From the NCBI RefSeq assembly GCF_033843265.1, contig NZ_JAWXRD010000030.1, positions 124,001 through 188,000 on the forward strand: a DNA stretch of 64,000 nucleotides, given 5' to 3'. Below the pieces are notes generated by a model. That model searched no databases, had not been told where the DNA came from, and was given only the letters and a program-made list of their open reading frames with translations. How positions within the stretch are numbered: the first letter of the stretch is position 1; the number at the start of each line of letters is the position of its first letter. Source of the stretch: Scandinavium lactucae (GTDB taxonomy: Bacteria; Pseudomonadota; Gammaproteobacteria; Enterobacterales; Enterobacteriaceae). The translations under genes were made by a program, and so were the position numbers. This document shows positions 1 through 8,764 of this stretch, one piece after another.

Positions 1-55
1 CCATATAGGCGCGCGCCTGTCCGAGCCCGGAGTCGATAATCAGCAGCGTTTTCAT
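1..55 (-). CDS. fruA: Fructose PTS permease EIIBC, first codons only (cut by window edge)
   Basis: Only the first 18 codons are inside the window, reading leftward from an ATG at 55. The peptide begins MKTLLIIDSGLGQARAYM, very like the start of E. coli FruA, the fructose-specific EIIB'BC membrane component that phosphorylates fructose to fructose 1-phosphate on entry. It starts 16 bp after the fruK stop on the same strand, as expected for the third gene of fruBKA. The protein continues beyond the window, so its domains cannot be judged here. Confidence 0.9.
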   Translation of the reverse strand, partial: MKTLLIIDSGLGQARAYM

Positions 56-71
56 TATGCCTCTCCTGCTG

Positions 72-1010
72 TCAATTGAAGGGTTGTAAGTCAACGCGCG
101 CCATCATCGCGGCCAACTGGGTACGATCGGTAATGCCTACGTTACTCTGACTGACGGCCAGTGCGGCGACGGCGGTTGCCAGGCGTAAGGTATGTTCACT
201 GGATTCACGCATCAGCAGGCCGTAAATCAGGCCGCCAACCATCGAATCTCCGGCACCAACGGTGCTGACCACTTCAACTGACGGTGGTTTTGCAATCCAT
301 TCGCCGGATGCGTTGACCCACAATGCGCCTTCGGCACCGAGTGAAATCACCACATGAGCAATGCCCTGTTCGCGCAGTGCGTGCGCGGCTTCAATCACGT
401 CTTTCATTTCTGGCAGCTTGCGACCGGCCCAGATTTCCAGCTCGCGACGGTTCGGTTTCACCAGCCACGGCGCGGCTTTCAGACCCGCCACCAACGCTTC
501 ACGGCTGCTGTCGAAAATGATGCACGGGCACTGGCTGCGCAGACGCGTCATCCAGTCGGTGAACGCTTCCGGGCTGACGCCCGCAGGCAGACTGCCGCTG
601 ACGCAGACCATATCGAACTGGCCCAGCCAGGAGAGCGAATCGTTGACGAAACGTTCCCAATCGCCGGGGGTGACATCGAAACCGGAGAAGTTAAAGTCAG
701 TCACTTCGCCATCTTTTTCCGTCAGTTTGACATTGATACGGGTTCGGCCCTGCACCACCTGGAAACGGTTGGCAATGCCCAGCTCGCTGAACAGCTGCTG
801 GAAACCATCCTGGTTGTCTTTCCCCAGGAAGCCGCCGACGGTCACATCGATACCGAGATCTTTCAGCACCTTGGCAACGTTAATGCCCTTACCCGCCGCA
901 TGCAGACCGGTGGTACGCACCAGGTTCACTTCGCCACGTTCTACTTCCGGGGTAAACCCAACAAGATCATAGGCCGGATTGAGGGTGATTGTAGCTACAC
1001 GTCTGCTCAT
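72..1010 (-). CDS. fruK: 1-phosphofructokinase
   Basis: This 312-aa PfkB/ribokinase-family sugar kinase phosphorylates fructose 1-phosphate to fructose 1,6-bisphosphate in the cytoplasm, the second step after PTS uptake. The N-terminus carries the family substrate segment TLNPAYDLVG, and the C-terminal third has the ATP/anion-hole motif VGAGDSMVGG with its catalytic Asp. Length equals E. coli FruK. The ATG overlaps the fruB stop by one base (TAATG), which points to translational coupling, and fruA follows 16 bp downstream. Expression should follow the Cra-controlled fruB promoter. No oddities seen. Confidence 0.97.
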   Translation of the reverse strand: MSRRVATITLNPAYDLVGFTPEVERGEVNLVRTTGLHAAGKGINVAKVLKDLGIDVTVGGFLGKDNQDGFQQLFSELGIANRFQVVQGRTRINVKLTEKDGEVTDFNFSGFDVTPGDWERFVNDSLSWLGQFDMVCVSGSLPAGVSPEAFTDWMTRLRSQCPCIIFDSSREALVAGLKAAPWLVKPNRRELEIWAGRKLPEMKDVIEAAHALREQGIAHVVISLGAEGALWVNASGEWIAKPPSVEVVSTVGAGDSMVGGLIYGLLMRESSEHTLRLATAVAALAVSQSNVGITDRTQLAAMMARVDLQPFN

Positions 1011-2140
1011 TACGCGCCCTCCCCCAGACCGGAAGCGATGGCTTCACCAATCGCGTTGAGCGCTACCTGCGCGTCTTCGCCCTGGGCGGTGAAGCGCAGG
1101 CGATGGCCTTTCTTCACCCCGAGTGCAACCACTTTCATCAGGCTACGGCCATTGGCCGGTTTCCCGCTACCGTCGAGGTTAGTGACGGTAATTTCACTGT
1201 TAAATTGTTTGATAGTGTTCACCAGCATGGTGCCTGGACGGGCATGCAGCCCGTGTTCGTTACGGACCACAAACTCCGCGCTCAGCACGTCGGCTGCTGG
1301 CGCATCGTCGCTGGTCAGCAACGCTAATAGTGTGGCTGCATCGGCATTCAGCAAACTTTCAGCTTTATTATCAAGCAGCAGCGCGCTCAGACGACGCAGA
1401 ACGGCAGTTGGCTGTTCATCGGCCATCGCGACGGTCAGCAGCATAGCCACTGACTGATCGTCAGCGCTAAACGGCGTCGCGGCCCGGCTAACGGCTACGG
1501 CACTTTTCAGGTTGCCTTCAGCACAGTCATTCAGCCAGATACCCTGACCCAGGTTCAGCGGCTTGTCGTTAATGACATGTGCCACAAATCCTGCATCGAC
1601 GGCACCGGCTTCTTTCAGACGCCCGGCGTTAAGCGCCTGCAGCGTCACTAAATCACTTGCCGCAACGTCGAGCGTCAGGGTGTCGTTATCCAGTTTCAGC
1701 GCATCACTCTGCTTTTCGCCCATCAGCAGTGCTCGCAACTCTTCAGCGGTCGTCGCGGTTTTCAGCTGTTCAGCCACCGCGTCGTCGCTCAGCACGTGCG
1801 TCAGCTGACGCAGCAGGCCAAGGTGTTCATCAGAGCTGGCAGCAATACCGATTGCGACGTACGCCGTTTGACCTTCGCCCCAGGTCACGCCCTGCGGGAA
1901 CTGATACACCTGAACGCCGGTCTTGAGCACCTGATCGCGGGTGTCGGTGGTGCCATGCGGGATGGCGATGCCGTTGCCAAGAAACGTCGAGGTCTGCTGC
2001 TCGCGAGCCAGCATACCGTCGACGTAACCGTTGGCCACATTGCCCGCGCTAACCAGCGCTGACGCGACCTGGCGAATCGCCTCTTCTTTATTCCCGGCCT
2101 GCTGACCGGGATGGATATCCTGAGTTGATAACTGGAACAT
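1010..2140 (-). CDS. fruB: Fructose PTS diphosphoryl-transfer protein (EIIA-FPr)
   Basis: A 376-aa fusion that passes phosphate from Enzyme I to FruA. An N-terminal EIIA domain has its active His62 in NGIAIPHG, a central linker/M domain follows, and a C-terminal HPr-like (FPr) domain has the active His299 in GLHARPG. I chose the ATG at 2140 (MFQLST...) over an in-frame start 12 codons upstream because it has a good Shine-Dalgarno (GAGAGGAGAACC) and matches the E. coli start and length. It is the first gene of fruBKA, with two Cra-type operators upstream, so it is expected to be repressed by Cra and induced by fructose 1-phosphate. Confidence 0.97.
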   Translation of the reverse strand: MFQLSTQDIHPGQQAGNKEEAIRQVASALVSAGNVANGYVDGMLAREQQTSTFLGNGIAIPHGTTDTRDQVLKTGVQVYQFPQGVTWGEGQTAYVAIGIAASSDEHLGLLRQLTHVLSDDAVAEQLKTATTAEELRALLMGEKQSDALKLDNDTLTLDVAASDLVTLQALNAGRLKEAGAVDAGFVAHVINDKPLNLGQGIWLNDCAEGNLKSAVAVSRAATPFSADDQSVAMLLTVAMADEQPTAVLRRLSALLLDNKAESLLNADAATLLALLTSDDAPAADVLSAEFVVRNEHGLHARPGTMLVNTIKQFNSEITVTNLDGSGKPANGRSLMKVVALGVKKGHRLRFTAQGEDAQVALNAIGEAIASGLGEGA

Positions 2141-2157
2141 GGTTCTCCTCTCGCTGA

Positions 2158-2173
2158 ATTGAATCGTTTCAGC
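2158..2173 (-). promoter_or_regulatory. Cra (FruR) operator, proximal
   Basis: TGAATCGTTTCAGC, close to the Cra consensus TGAAACGTTTCA, lies about 20 bp upstream of the fruB start. Together with the second site 60 bp further out it reproduces the two-operator arrangement known for E. coli fruB. Confidence 0.75.
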
Positions 2174-2223
2174 CATTATGAGAAAAAATACGTCACCTGC
2201 TTCCCGTAGGATGAAAAGATGAC

Positions 2224-2240
2224 GCTGAAACGTTTCAATC
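2224..2240 (-). promoter_or_regulatory. Cra (FruR) operator, distal
   Basis: GCTGAAACGTTTCAATC contains the perfect palindromic Cra core TGAAACGTTTCA. It lies between divergent fruB and setB. A TATAAT hexamer at 2258-2263 on the plus strand could belong to a setB-directed promoter, but its -35 is poor. Confidence 0.85.
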
Positions 2241-2504
2241 AGTCTGGGTCAGCCCTGTATAATGCGCAAGAAATGTTTATTTTTGGATGTCAGAATTTAG
2301 AGCTACTGCACATTTCGTTATCAATCCCCCCTTTTTGCTGACGCGAGAATTGTCTTCAGCCGCTGCGTTCAGCACTTTTCAGCTGGAGTGATTCTTATTA
2401 TGAAATGCCATTTTGATTTTTTGTGCAGAACTTGATGCATCCACTGTTTATTTCGTGGCAGCCAGCGTAAAATCCGGCCTCTTCCTGATTTCTGATAACC
2501 CAAC

Positions 2505-3686
2505 ATGTCTAACACTACCGTTATAGCCCCACGGCGGGGATTCGATCTGACCTCATCCGCCTTCCTGCTGGTCGCCTTCCTGACAGGCATTGCGGGCGCG
2601 TTGCAGACCCCGACGCTCAGTCTGTTTCTGACCAACGAAGTGCATGTCCGCCCGGCAATGGTCGGCTTCTTCTTTACCGGTAGCGCGGTTATCGGCATTC
2701 TGGTGAGCCAGTTTCTCGCTGGCCGTTCAGACCGTCAGGGCGATCGAAAATCGCTGATCGTCTTCTGCTGTGTGTTAGGCATGATGGCCTGCGTGCTGTT
2801 TGCCTGGAACCGCAACTATTTCATTCTGCTGTTTGTCGGCGTCTTCCTGAGCAGCTTCGGCTCGACTTCCAACCCCCAGATGTTTGCCCTTGCCCGTGAA
2901 CACGCCGATAAAACAGGCCGTGAAGCGGTAATGTTCAGTTCGATTCTGCGTGCCCAGGTATCGCTGGCGTGGGTAATTGGTCCGCCGGTGGCGTATGCGT
3001 TAGCGATGGGGTTTGGCTTTACGACCATGTATCTTTCCGCCGCCGTGGCGTATGTCATCTGCGGGGTGATTGTGTGGTTATTCCTGCCGAGTATGCGCAA
3101 AGTGCGTCCGGCCGCAGGCACGCGCCTGGAGGCCCCGCGCACTAACCGTCGAGACGCACTGCTGCTGTTCGGCATCTGTACGCTAATGTGGGGCACCAAC
3201 AGCCTGTACATCATTAATATGCCGCTGTTTATTATCGATGAACTGCACCTGCCAGAAAAACTCGCTGGGGTGATGATGGGTACCGCCGCCGGGCTGGAAA
3301 TTCCCACCATGCTGATTGCCGGATATTACGCGAAGCGTTTTGGTAAGCGTTTTCTGATGCGCATTGCGGTGGTCGCCGGAATATTTTTCTACGTCGGGAT
3401 GTTGACCGTTCACTCCCCTGCACTGCTGCTGGCGATGCAGCTGCTGAATGCGATTTATATCGGTATCCTCGCCGGAATTGGGATGCTCTATTTTCAGGAT
3501 TTGATGCCCGGTCAGGCGGGAGCCGCAACCACGCTGTACAGCAACACCACGCGTGTAGGCTGGATAATCGCCGGTTCAATGGCAGGCGTGGTGGCAGAAA
3601 TCTGGAGCTATCACGCGGTGTTCTGGATTGCGCTGGGGATGTGCATCATCACCACCTTCGGGCTGTGGCAGATTAAAGACGTTTAA
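2505..3686 (+). CDS. setB: Sugar efflux transporter SetB
   Basis: A 393-aa major facilitator superfamily protein with about 12 hydrophobic segments, equal in length to E. coli SetB and near-collinear with it. It has the MFS loop 2-3 signature around SQFLAGRSDRQGDRKS. SET-family proteins export glucosides, galactosides and lactose-type sugars across the inner membrane. It is divergent from fruB across a 364-bp gap holding the Cra boxes. Its last 4 bp overlap the convergent yeiW stop. The start ATG has only a weak Shine-Dalgarno, but the N-terminal alignment supports it. Confidence 0.93.
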   Translation: MSNTTVIAPRRGFDLTSSAFLLVAFLTGIAGALQTPTLSLFLTNEVHVRPAMVGFFFTGSAVIGILVSQFLAGRSDRQGDRKSLIVFCCVLGMMACVLFAWNRNYFILLFVGVFLSSFGSTSNPQMFALAREHADKTGREAVMFSSILRAQVSLAWVIGPPVAYALAMGFGFTTMYLSAAVAYVICGVIVWLFLPSMRKVRPAAGTRLEAPRTNRRDALLLFGICTLMWGTNSLYIINMPLFIIDELHLPEKLAGVMMGTAAGLEIPTMLIAGYYAKRFGKRFLMRIAVVAGIFFYVGMLTVHSPALLLAMQLLNAIYIGILAGIGMLYFQDLMPGQAGAATTLYSNTTRVGWIIAGSMAGVVAEIWSYHAVFWIALGMCIITTFGLWQIKDV

Positions 3687-3937
3687 GGGGTGGTGAGGAC
3701 TTCGAGATTGATGAGATAGGTCATGGCCTGCTGTGACGAGGTGCCGCACATCTCGCCAGAAGGCTGGAGCCCGGCGCACACTTTGGGGCGCAACGGCGAG
3801 CCAAAGAGTTTGCAACGCAGCCGCTCGTCGAGCTGAATGCAAGGCGTGTTAGCAGGTTTGCCGTGGGGCATTCCCGGGATTGGGCTGGAAATCGAAGGCG
3901 CGGTACAACAGGCACCACAGTCCGGTCGGCAATCCAT
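3683..3937 (-). CDS. yeiW: YkgJ-family cysteine cluster protein YeiW
   Basis: An 84-aa protein beginning MDCRPDCGACC, the CxxxCxxCC cluster of the YkgJ/UPF0153 family. Three further Cys (in TPCIQL, LRCKLF and PKVCAG) and one in GEMCGT suggest a small zinc- or iron-binding protein. It is nearly identical in pattern and length to E. coli YeiW, whose function is not established. It is convergent with setB (4-bp overlap) and divergent from efpL. A metal-chelating role is inference from the cysteines alone. Confidence 0.88.
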   Translation of the reverse strand: MDCRPDCGACCTAPSISSPIPGMPHGKPANTPCIQLDERLRCKLFGSPLRPKVCAGLQPSGEMCGTSSQQAMTYLINLEVLTTP

Positions 3938-4071
3938 CTTTCACTCTCACATTTATCTGGAAACGCACCTTATCACCTTTTCACAAAACCAGCGAATTCC
4001 CCTTGCCTGAAAGCCCCGGCCCGAGTACTTTTACGCGATATTTTAGACTTCCCAGAAACAGGATTATTGCA

Positions 4072-4644
4072 ATGCCAAGAGCGAATGAAATCAAAAAAGG
4101 TATGGTGCTGAATTACAACGGCAAACTGCTGATTGTAAAGAATATTGATATTCAGTCACCTAGCGCCCGTGGCGCAGCAACGTTGTACAAAATGCGCTTC
4201 GCCGATGTGCGTACCGGAATGAAGGTAGAAGAACGTTTTAAAGGTGACGATATTGTCGATACCGTGAGCCTGACCCGCCGTTTCGTGGACTTCTCGTACA
4301 TCGATGGCAACGAATACGTGTTCATGGATAAAGAAGACTACACGCCGTACATCTTCACCAAAGATCAGATTGAAGAAGAGATCCAGTTCATTCCTGAAGG
4401 TGGGATGCCGGATATGCAGGTTCTGCTGTGGGATACCCAGCTGCTGGCGCTTGAGCTGCCGCAGACTGTGGATTTGGAAATCGTGGAAACGGCACCGGGC
4501 ATCAAAGGCGCATCCGCCAGCTCCCGTACCAAGCCTGCCACCCTCACCACCGGCCTGGTCATTCAGGTGCCAGAATACCTGACTACCGGCGAGAAAATCC
4601 GCATTCACATCGAAGAATGCCGCTATATGGGCCGTGCTGATTAA
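4072..4644 (+). CDS. yeiP: Elongation factor P-like protein EfpL (YeiP)
   Basis: A 190-aa EF-P paralogue that binds ribosomes and relieves stalling at proline-rich motifs. Starting at the ATG at 4072 gives MPRANEIKKG and the exact E. coli length; an upstream in-frame ATG would add 64 residues with no homologous look. Domain I has the loop SPSARGA with Arg33 at the tip, where EF-P has its modified Lys34; this arginine separates EfpL from EF-P. The C-terminal OB domain ends with GEKIRIHIEE. It is followed by a REP element and then the convergent uxuA. Confidence 0.94.
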   Translation: MPRANEIKKGMVLNYNGKLLIVKNIDIQSPSARGAATLYKMRFADVRTGMKVEERFKGDDIVDTVSLTRRFVDFSYIDGNEYVFMDKEDYTPYIFTKDQIEEEIQFIPEGGMPDMQVLLWDTQLLALELPQTVDLEIVETAPGIKGASASSRTKPATLTTGLVIQVPEYLTTGEKIRIHIEECRYMGRAD

Positions 4645-4658
4645 TTCTTAGTCAGAGC

Positions 4659-4731
4659 GCCCGGCGGCGTTGCGCTTGTCGGGCCTACGGTTCAGATTCC
4701 GTAGGCCCGATAAGCATCAGCGCCATCGGGC
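4659..4731. repeat. REP/BIME-type palindromic repeat
   Basis: A classic enterobacterial REP unit between convergent yeiP and uxuA. It starts GCCCGGCGGCGTTGCGC and contains inverted arms GGGCCTACGG and CCGTAGGCCC. Similar units occur at 59878-59943 and 61369-61440. Confidence 0.85.
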
Positions 4732-4756
4732 AAACCATTGATATTCTGACTCGTGA

Positions 4757-5947
4757 TTACAGCAGCTCAGGATATTTGGTCATTTTCAGCGCCAGCTCAA
4801 CGCCGCGCACTTCCGCCATCCCTTTCAGACGACCAATCGCCGAATAGCCCGGGTTGGTTTTCTTCTTCAGATCGTCCAGCATCTGATGCCCGTGGTCAGG
4901 ACGGAATGGAATCGGACGCAGGTCACCCGCTTTCTTACGGCGAGACTCTTCAGACAGAATCGCGTCAACCACCGCCACCATATTCACGTCACCGTGCAGA
5001 TGGGAACCTTCGTGGAAGGTTTTTGGATTGCCTTCGCGGCAGGTCGCGCGCAGGTGGGTGAAGTGAATGCGATCGCCAAAGGTTTCAATCATTTTCACCA
5101 GGTCGTTATCCGCGCGAACGCCGTAAGAGCCGGTACACATGGTGAAGCCGTTGTTAATGCTGTCGACGGTTTCTTTCAGCCACTGCATATCTTCAATGGT
5201 CGACACGATACGCGGCAGGCCGAGGATAGGACGCGGAGGATCGTCCGGGTGAACGGCCAGGCGCACGCCGACTTCTTCCGCCACCGGTACGATTGCACGC
5301 AGGAACACCGCCATGTTTTCACGTAGCGTCTCTTTGCTGATGTGATCATATTCAGCCAGACGCTGACGGAACTGGTCCAGGGTGTAACCCTCTTCCGCGC
5401 CCGGTAAACCGGCAATAATATTACGGGTCAGCTTTTCAATTTCTGCCGCGCTCATCGCCTTGAAATACGCCTGCGCCTGCTGCTGCTCTTCCGCGCTGTA
5501 ATCCGCTTCAGCCCCCGGGCGCTTGAGGATATGCAGTTCAAATGCGGCGAAGGCAATCTGGTCGAAACGCAGAGCTTTGGAGCCGTCTGGCAGCTGGTAC
5601 TCAAGGTCAGTACGCGTCCAGTCGAGGATCGGCATAAAGTTGTAGCAGACGGTATCAATCCCGCAGGCCGCCAGATTACGGATGCTCTGCTGGTAGTTAG
5701 TAATCCAGGTTTTGCAGTCGCCGGACTGGGTTTTAATCTCTTCGTGGACCGGGATACTTTCCACCACGGACCAGGTCAGCCCTTTTTCCGCGAGCAACGC
5801 CTGACGCGCTTTAATTTCATCCACCGGCCAGACCTGACCGTTCGGAATGTGGTGTAGCGCAGTGACTACGCCGGTTGCGCCAGCCTGGCGCACATCATCA
5901 AGAGAAACAGGATCTTTCGGTCCATACCAACGCCAGGTTTGTTCCAT
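4757..5947 (-). CDS. uxuA: Mannonate dehydratase
   Basis: A 396-aa protein of the UxuA family (TIM-barrel, metal-dependent), which dehydrates D-mannonate to 2-keto-3-deoxygluconate in hexuronate breakdown. Collinear with E. coli UxuA through MEQTWRWYG, YNFMPVLDW-like YNFMPILDW, RLAVHPDDPP, TMCTGSYGVRADND, FTHLRA and MRPDHGH-like FRPDHGH. I start at the ATG at 5947; a GTG two codons upstream is possible, but the AGAGGG Shine-Dalgarno is too close to it. It is divergent from yeiQ, a D-mannonate oxidoreductase-family gene, so the pair could supply fructuronate to mannonate to KDG conversion. E. coli K-12 does not have uxuA here. Confidence 0.93.
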   Translation of the reverse strand: MEQTWRWYGPKDPVSLDDVRQAGATGVVTALHHIPNGQVWPVDEIKARQALLAEKGLTWSVVESIPVHEEIKTQSGDCKTWITNYQQSIRNLAACGIDTVCYNFMPILDWTRTDLEYQLPDGSKALRFDQIAFAAFELHILKRPGAEADYSAEEQQQAQAYFKAMSAAEIEKLTRNIIAGLPGAEEGYTLDQFRQRLAEYDHISKETLRENMAVFLRAIVPVAEEVGVRLAVHPDDPPRPILGLPRIVSTIEDMQWLKETVDSINNGFTMCTGSYGVRADNDLVKMIETFGDRIHFTHLRATCREGNPKTFHEGSHLHGDVNMVAVVDAILSEESRRKKAGDLRPIPFRPDHGHQMLDDLKKKTNPGYSAIGRLKGMAEVRGVELALKMTKYPELL

Positions 5948-5965
5948 TGTCACACCCTCTTAAGT

Positions 5966-5977
5966 TGTTATACCAAT
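5966..5977. promoter_or_regulatory. Candidate UxuR/ExuR operator
   Basis: TTGTTATACCAA in the uxuA-yeiQ divergent gap differs by one base from the palindromic ExuR/UxuR core TTGGTATACCAA. It lies 19 bp upstream of the uxuA ATG. Its position between two hexuronate-type genes supports the call; binding is inferred. Confidence 0.5.
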
Positions 5978-6153
5978 AATGGAATGGCTAATGACGACTA
6001 CCATACATGTTTCTGCAAAAGCGTCAAATTCCGCCCCGGCATTGATTGATCCAGCTCACATTCCCGGGATAAATACGGCACACCAATTCAATTTGCTGTC
6101 ATATAACTTTACACTGCCAATTGTTAATTAATGGTTAAGCAGGTGTTTATATA

Positions 6154-7620
6154 ATGAAGACGATCGCCACCGCCACGCTGCCCGACAACGTGCAATTCCC
6201 TCAGTATGACCGACAACAGCTTCGTTCGCGGATTGTCCATTTCGGCTTTGGCGCATTCCATCGGGCCCACCAGGCACTGCTGACGGATCGGGTACTGAAT
6301 GCCAAAGGCGGTGACTGGGGTCTGTGCGAAATCAGCCTGTTTAGCGGCGATGTATTGATGAGCCAGCTGCGCGCCCAGAACCATCTGTATACGGTGCTGG
6401 AGAAAGGTGCGGACGGTAACCAGCCGATTATCATCGGGGCGGTGAATGAATGCCTGAATGCAAAACTCGATTCCCTGGCGGCGATCATTGAGAAATTCTG
6501 CGAGCCGCAGGTGGCGATTGTCTCTCTTACCATCACCGAGAAAGGCTACTGCATTGACCCGGCGACCGGTCGGCTGGATGTCACACAGCCGCGGATTGTT
6601 CACGATCTTGAGAACCCTTCTGAGCCGCATTCCGCGCCGGGAATACTGGTTGAAGCGTTACATCGTCGCCGCGAGCGCGGGCTCCCGCCTTTTACCGTTC
6701 TCTCCTGCGATAACATTCCTGACAACGGCCACGTAGTGAAAAATGCGGTATTGGGGATGGCCAATAAGCGTTCGCCCGAACTGGCACAATGGATAGCTGA
6801 ACAGGTCAGTTTTCCGGGCACCATGGTCGACCGCATCGTTCCGGCGGCGACCGAAGAATCGTTGGCAGAAATTGCCGCAGCAACCGGAGTCGACGATCCG
6901 TGCGCCATCAGCTGCGAGCCGTTCATTCAGTGGGTGGTAGAAGACAACTTCGTGGCAGGTCGTCCGGAGTGGGAAATCGCGGGCGTACAAATGGTGAGTG
7001 ACGTCCTGCCGTGGGAACAAATGAAGCTGCGGATGCTGAACGGCAGCCACTCATTCCTGGCCTATCTCGGTTATCTGGCCGGGTACGAACACATCAGCGA
7101 TTGCATGCAGGATAGTGATTTCCGTCACGCCGCGCGTCGTCTGATGATGCAGGAGCAGGCCCCGACGCTGCGTATCACCGGGGTTGACCTCAACGCCTAT
7201 GCCGACAGCCTGATCACGCGTTTCACTAACCCGGCGCTGAAACACCGCACCTGGCAAATCGCCATGGACGGCAGTCAGAAACTGCCTCAGCGCATGCTGG
7301 AAGGCATTCGGGTTCATCTGGAGCGCGACACCGACTGGTCGCTGCTGGCACTCGGCGTGGCAGGCTGGATGCGTTATGTCAGCGGCAAAGACGAACGTGG
7401 CAACCCTATTGACGTGCGCGATCCGCTGGCCGATAAAATACAGTCTCTTGTGGCCTCGAGCAGCGAAGCTGAGCGCGTGGCGGCCCTGCTCACGCTGAGC
7501 GAAATTTTCGGCAACGATCTGGCGCAGAACCCGCGTTTCGTCAGCCGTGTTCAACACGCCTGGCAGCAATTGACCGATCACGGGGCGCGTCAGGCAATCA
7601 TTTCCACCCTGAATCTTTAG
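6154..7620 (+). CDS. yeiQ: D-mannonate oxidoreductase-family protein YeiQ
   Basis: A 488-aa member of the mannitol dehydrogenase/UxuB polyol dehydrogenase family. The N-terminal dinucleotide-binding segment reads IVHFGFGAFHRAHQA, and the family catalytic region is visible in MKLRMLNGSHSFLAYLG, where Lys, Asn and His are the usual proton-relay residues. Same length as E. coli YeiQ, whose physiological substrate is not settled; UxuB relatives interconvert fructuronate and mannonate with NAD. The divergent uxuA and the UxuR-like site suggest a hexuronate role here. The Shine-Dalgarno is weak. Confidence 0.9.
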   Translation: MKTIATATLPDNVQFPQYDRQQLRSRIVHFGFGAFHRAHQALLTDRVLNAKGGDWGLCEISLFSGDVLMSQLRAQNHLYTVLEKGADGNQPIIIGAVNECLNAKLDSLAAIIEKFCEPQVAIVSLTITEKGYCIDPATGRLDVTQPRIVHDLENPSEPHSAPGILVEALHRRRERGLPPFTVLSCDNIPDNGHVVKNAVLGMANKRSPELAQWIAEQVSFPGTMVDRIVPAATEESLAEIAAATGVDDPCAISCEPFIQWVVEDNFVAGRPEWEIAGVQMVSDVLPWEQMKLRMLNGSHSFLAYLGYLAGYEHISDCMQDSDFRHAARRLMMQEQAPTLRITGVDLNAYADSLITRFTNPALKHRTWQIAMDGSQKLPQRMLEGIRVHLERDTDWSLLALGVAGWMRYVSGKDERGNPIDVRDPLADKIQSLVASSSEAERVAALLTLSEIFGNDLAQNPRFVSRVQHAWQQLTDHGARQAIISTLNL

Positions 7621-7637
7621 CACTTCCTGCTCTTTAG

Positions 7638-7660
7638 CGGACAGATCCCTTTTCTGTCCG
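7638..7660 (+). terminator. Hairpin downstream of yeiQ
   Basis: CGGACAG and CTGTCCG form a perfect 7-bp stem around a 9-nt loop, 17 bp after the yeiQ stop. There is no strong T tract, so terminator function is only likely. Confidence 0.45.
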
Positions 7661-7743
7661 TCTCAACACTTCTCTTTTCCGCCATTTTTCGCCAGGATAT
7701 AACACACCTGTTACATTATTACAGTCGCTATTCTGGAGCCCAC

Positions 7744-8721
7744 GTGACGCTAACAAACCTGATTACCGGCTTTCTCGGCAGCGGTAAAACGACTTCCATT
7801 CTCCACTTGCTGGCGAATAAACCGGCGGATGAAAAGTGGGCAGTGCTGGTCAATGAGTTCGGTGAAGTCGGAATTGACGGCGCATTGCTCGCCGACAGCG
7901 GCGCGCTGCTGAAAGAAATCCCCGGTGGCTGTATGTGCTGCGTGAATGGTTTGCCGATGCAGGTAGGACTCAATACCCTGCTTCGCCAGGGCAAACCGGA
8001 CCGTCTGCTGATCGAACCGACGGGCCTGGGCCATCCGAAACAAATTCTCGATATCCTTACCGCGCCAGTATACGAGCCGTGGATCGACCTGCGCGCTACG
8101 CTTTGCGTCCTCGATCCTCGCCAGTTGCTTGATGAGAAAGTGGTCAGCAATGATAACTTTCGCGATCAGCTCGCGGCGGCTGACATCATCGTAACCAATA
8201 AAAACGACCGTGCGACCCCGGAAAGCCAGCAAGCGTTTACCGCCTGGTGGAACGCCTATGGCGGAGATCGACAGTTTGTCGACACCGCTCAGGGGGTTAT
8301 CGACGGCACGCTTTTAGATTTACCCCGGCGTAATCTGGCCCCGCTACCGGTGAGTGCCGCACACGCCCACAGCCATCCGTCGAATAAGGGTCTGGCGGCA
8401 TTGAGCCTGCCTGAGCATCAACGCTGGCGTCGCAGCATTAACAGCGGGCAGGGCTATCAAGCCTGCGGCTGGATTTTTGATGCTGACACGCAGTTCGACA
8501 CCATTGGCCTGCTGGAATGGGCGCGTCTGGCCCCGGTTTCGCGGGTGAAAGGCGTAATGCGCATTGCCGAAGGGTTAGTCCGCATTAATCGGCAGAACGC
8601 CGACCTGCACATTGAGACACAGTCCGTTGCTCCGCCCGATAGCCGCATCGAACTGATTAATGATAGTGATACCGACTGGAATGCGCTGCAGTCCTCGCTG
8701 TTGAAGCTTCGTTTAAACTAA
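7744..8721 (+). CDS. yeiR: COG0523-family zinc-binding GTPase YeiR
   Basis: A 325-aa G3E GTPase of the metallochaperone family (CobW/COG0523). The P-loop GFLGSGKT is at residues 9-16, the metal-binding GGCMCC (CxCC) near 60-65, EPTGLGHP follows, and the base-recognition motif is NKND. A His-rich linker (AAHAHSHPSN) precedes the C-terminal CobW domain. E. coli YeiR binds zinc and hydrolyses GTP; it probably moves zinc in the cytoplasm. The start is a GTG at 7744, supported by the N-terminus matching E. coli and by TGGAG upstream. lpxT follows 43 bp downstream. Confidence 0.93.
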   Translation: MTLTNLITGFLGSGKTTSILHLLANKPADEKWAVLVNEFGEVGIDGALLADSGALLKEIPGGCMCCVNGLPMQVGLNTLLRQGKPDRLLIEPTGLGHPKQILDILTAPVYEPWIDLRATLCVLDPRQLLDEKVVSNDNFRDQLAAADIIVTNKNDRATPESQQAFTAWWNAYGGDRQFVDTAQGVIDGTLLDLPRRNLAPLPVSAAHAHSHPSNKGLAALSLPEHQRWRRSINSGQGYQACGWIFDADTQFDTIGLLEWARLAPVSRVKGVMRIAEGLVRINRQNADLHIETQSVAPPDSRIELINDSDTDWNALQSSLLKLRLN

Positions 8722-8764
8722 CCTCGGTATGTTGCCGACGTTAATCCGATTTAAAGAATATGTG

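Noticed and set aside
354..1457. 367-codon plus-strand frame antisense to fruK/fruB
   Set aside because: A shadow of the high-GC fruBK coding strand; it crosses two real genes and has no protein-like composition.
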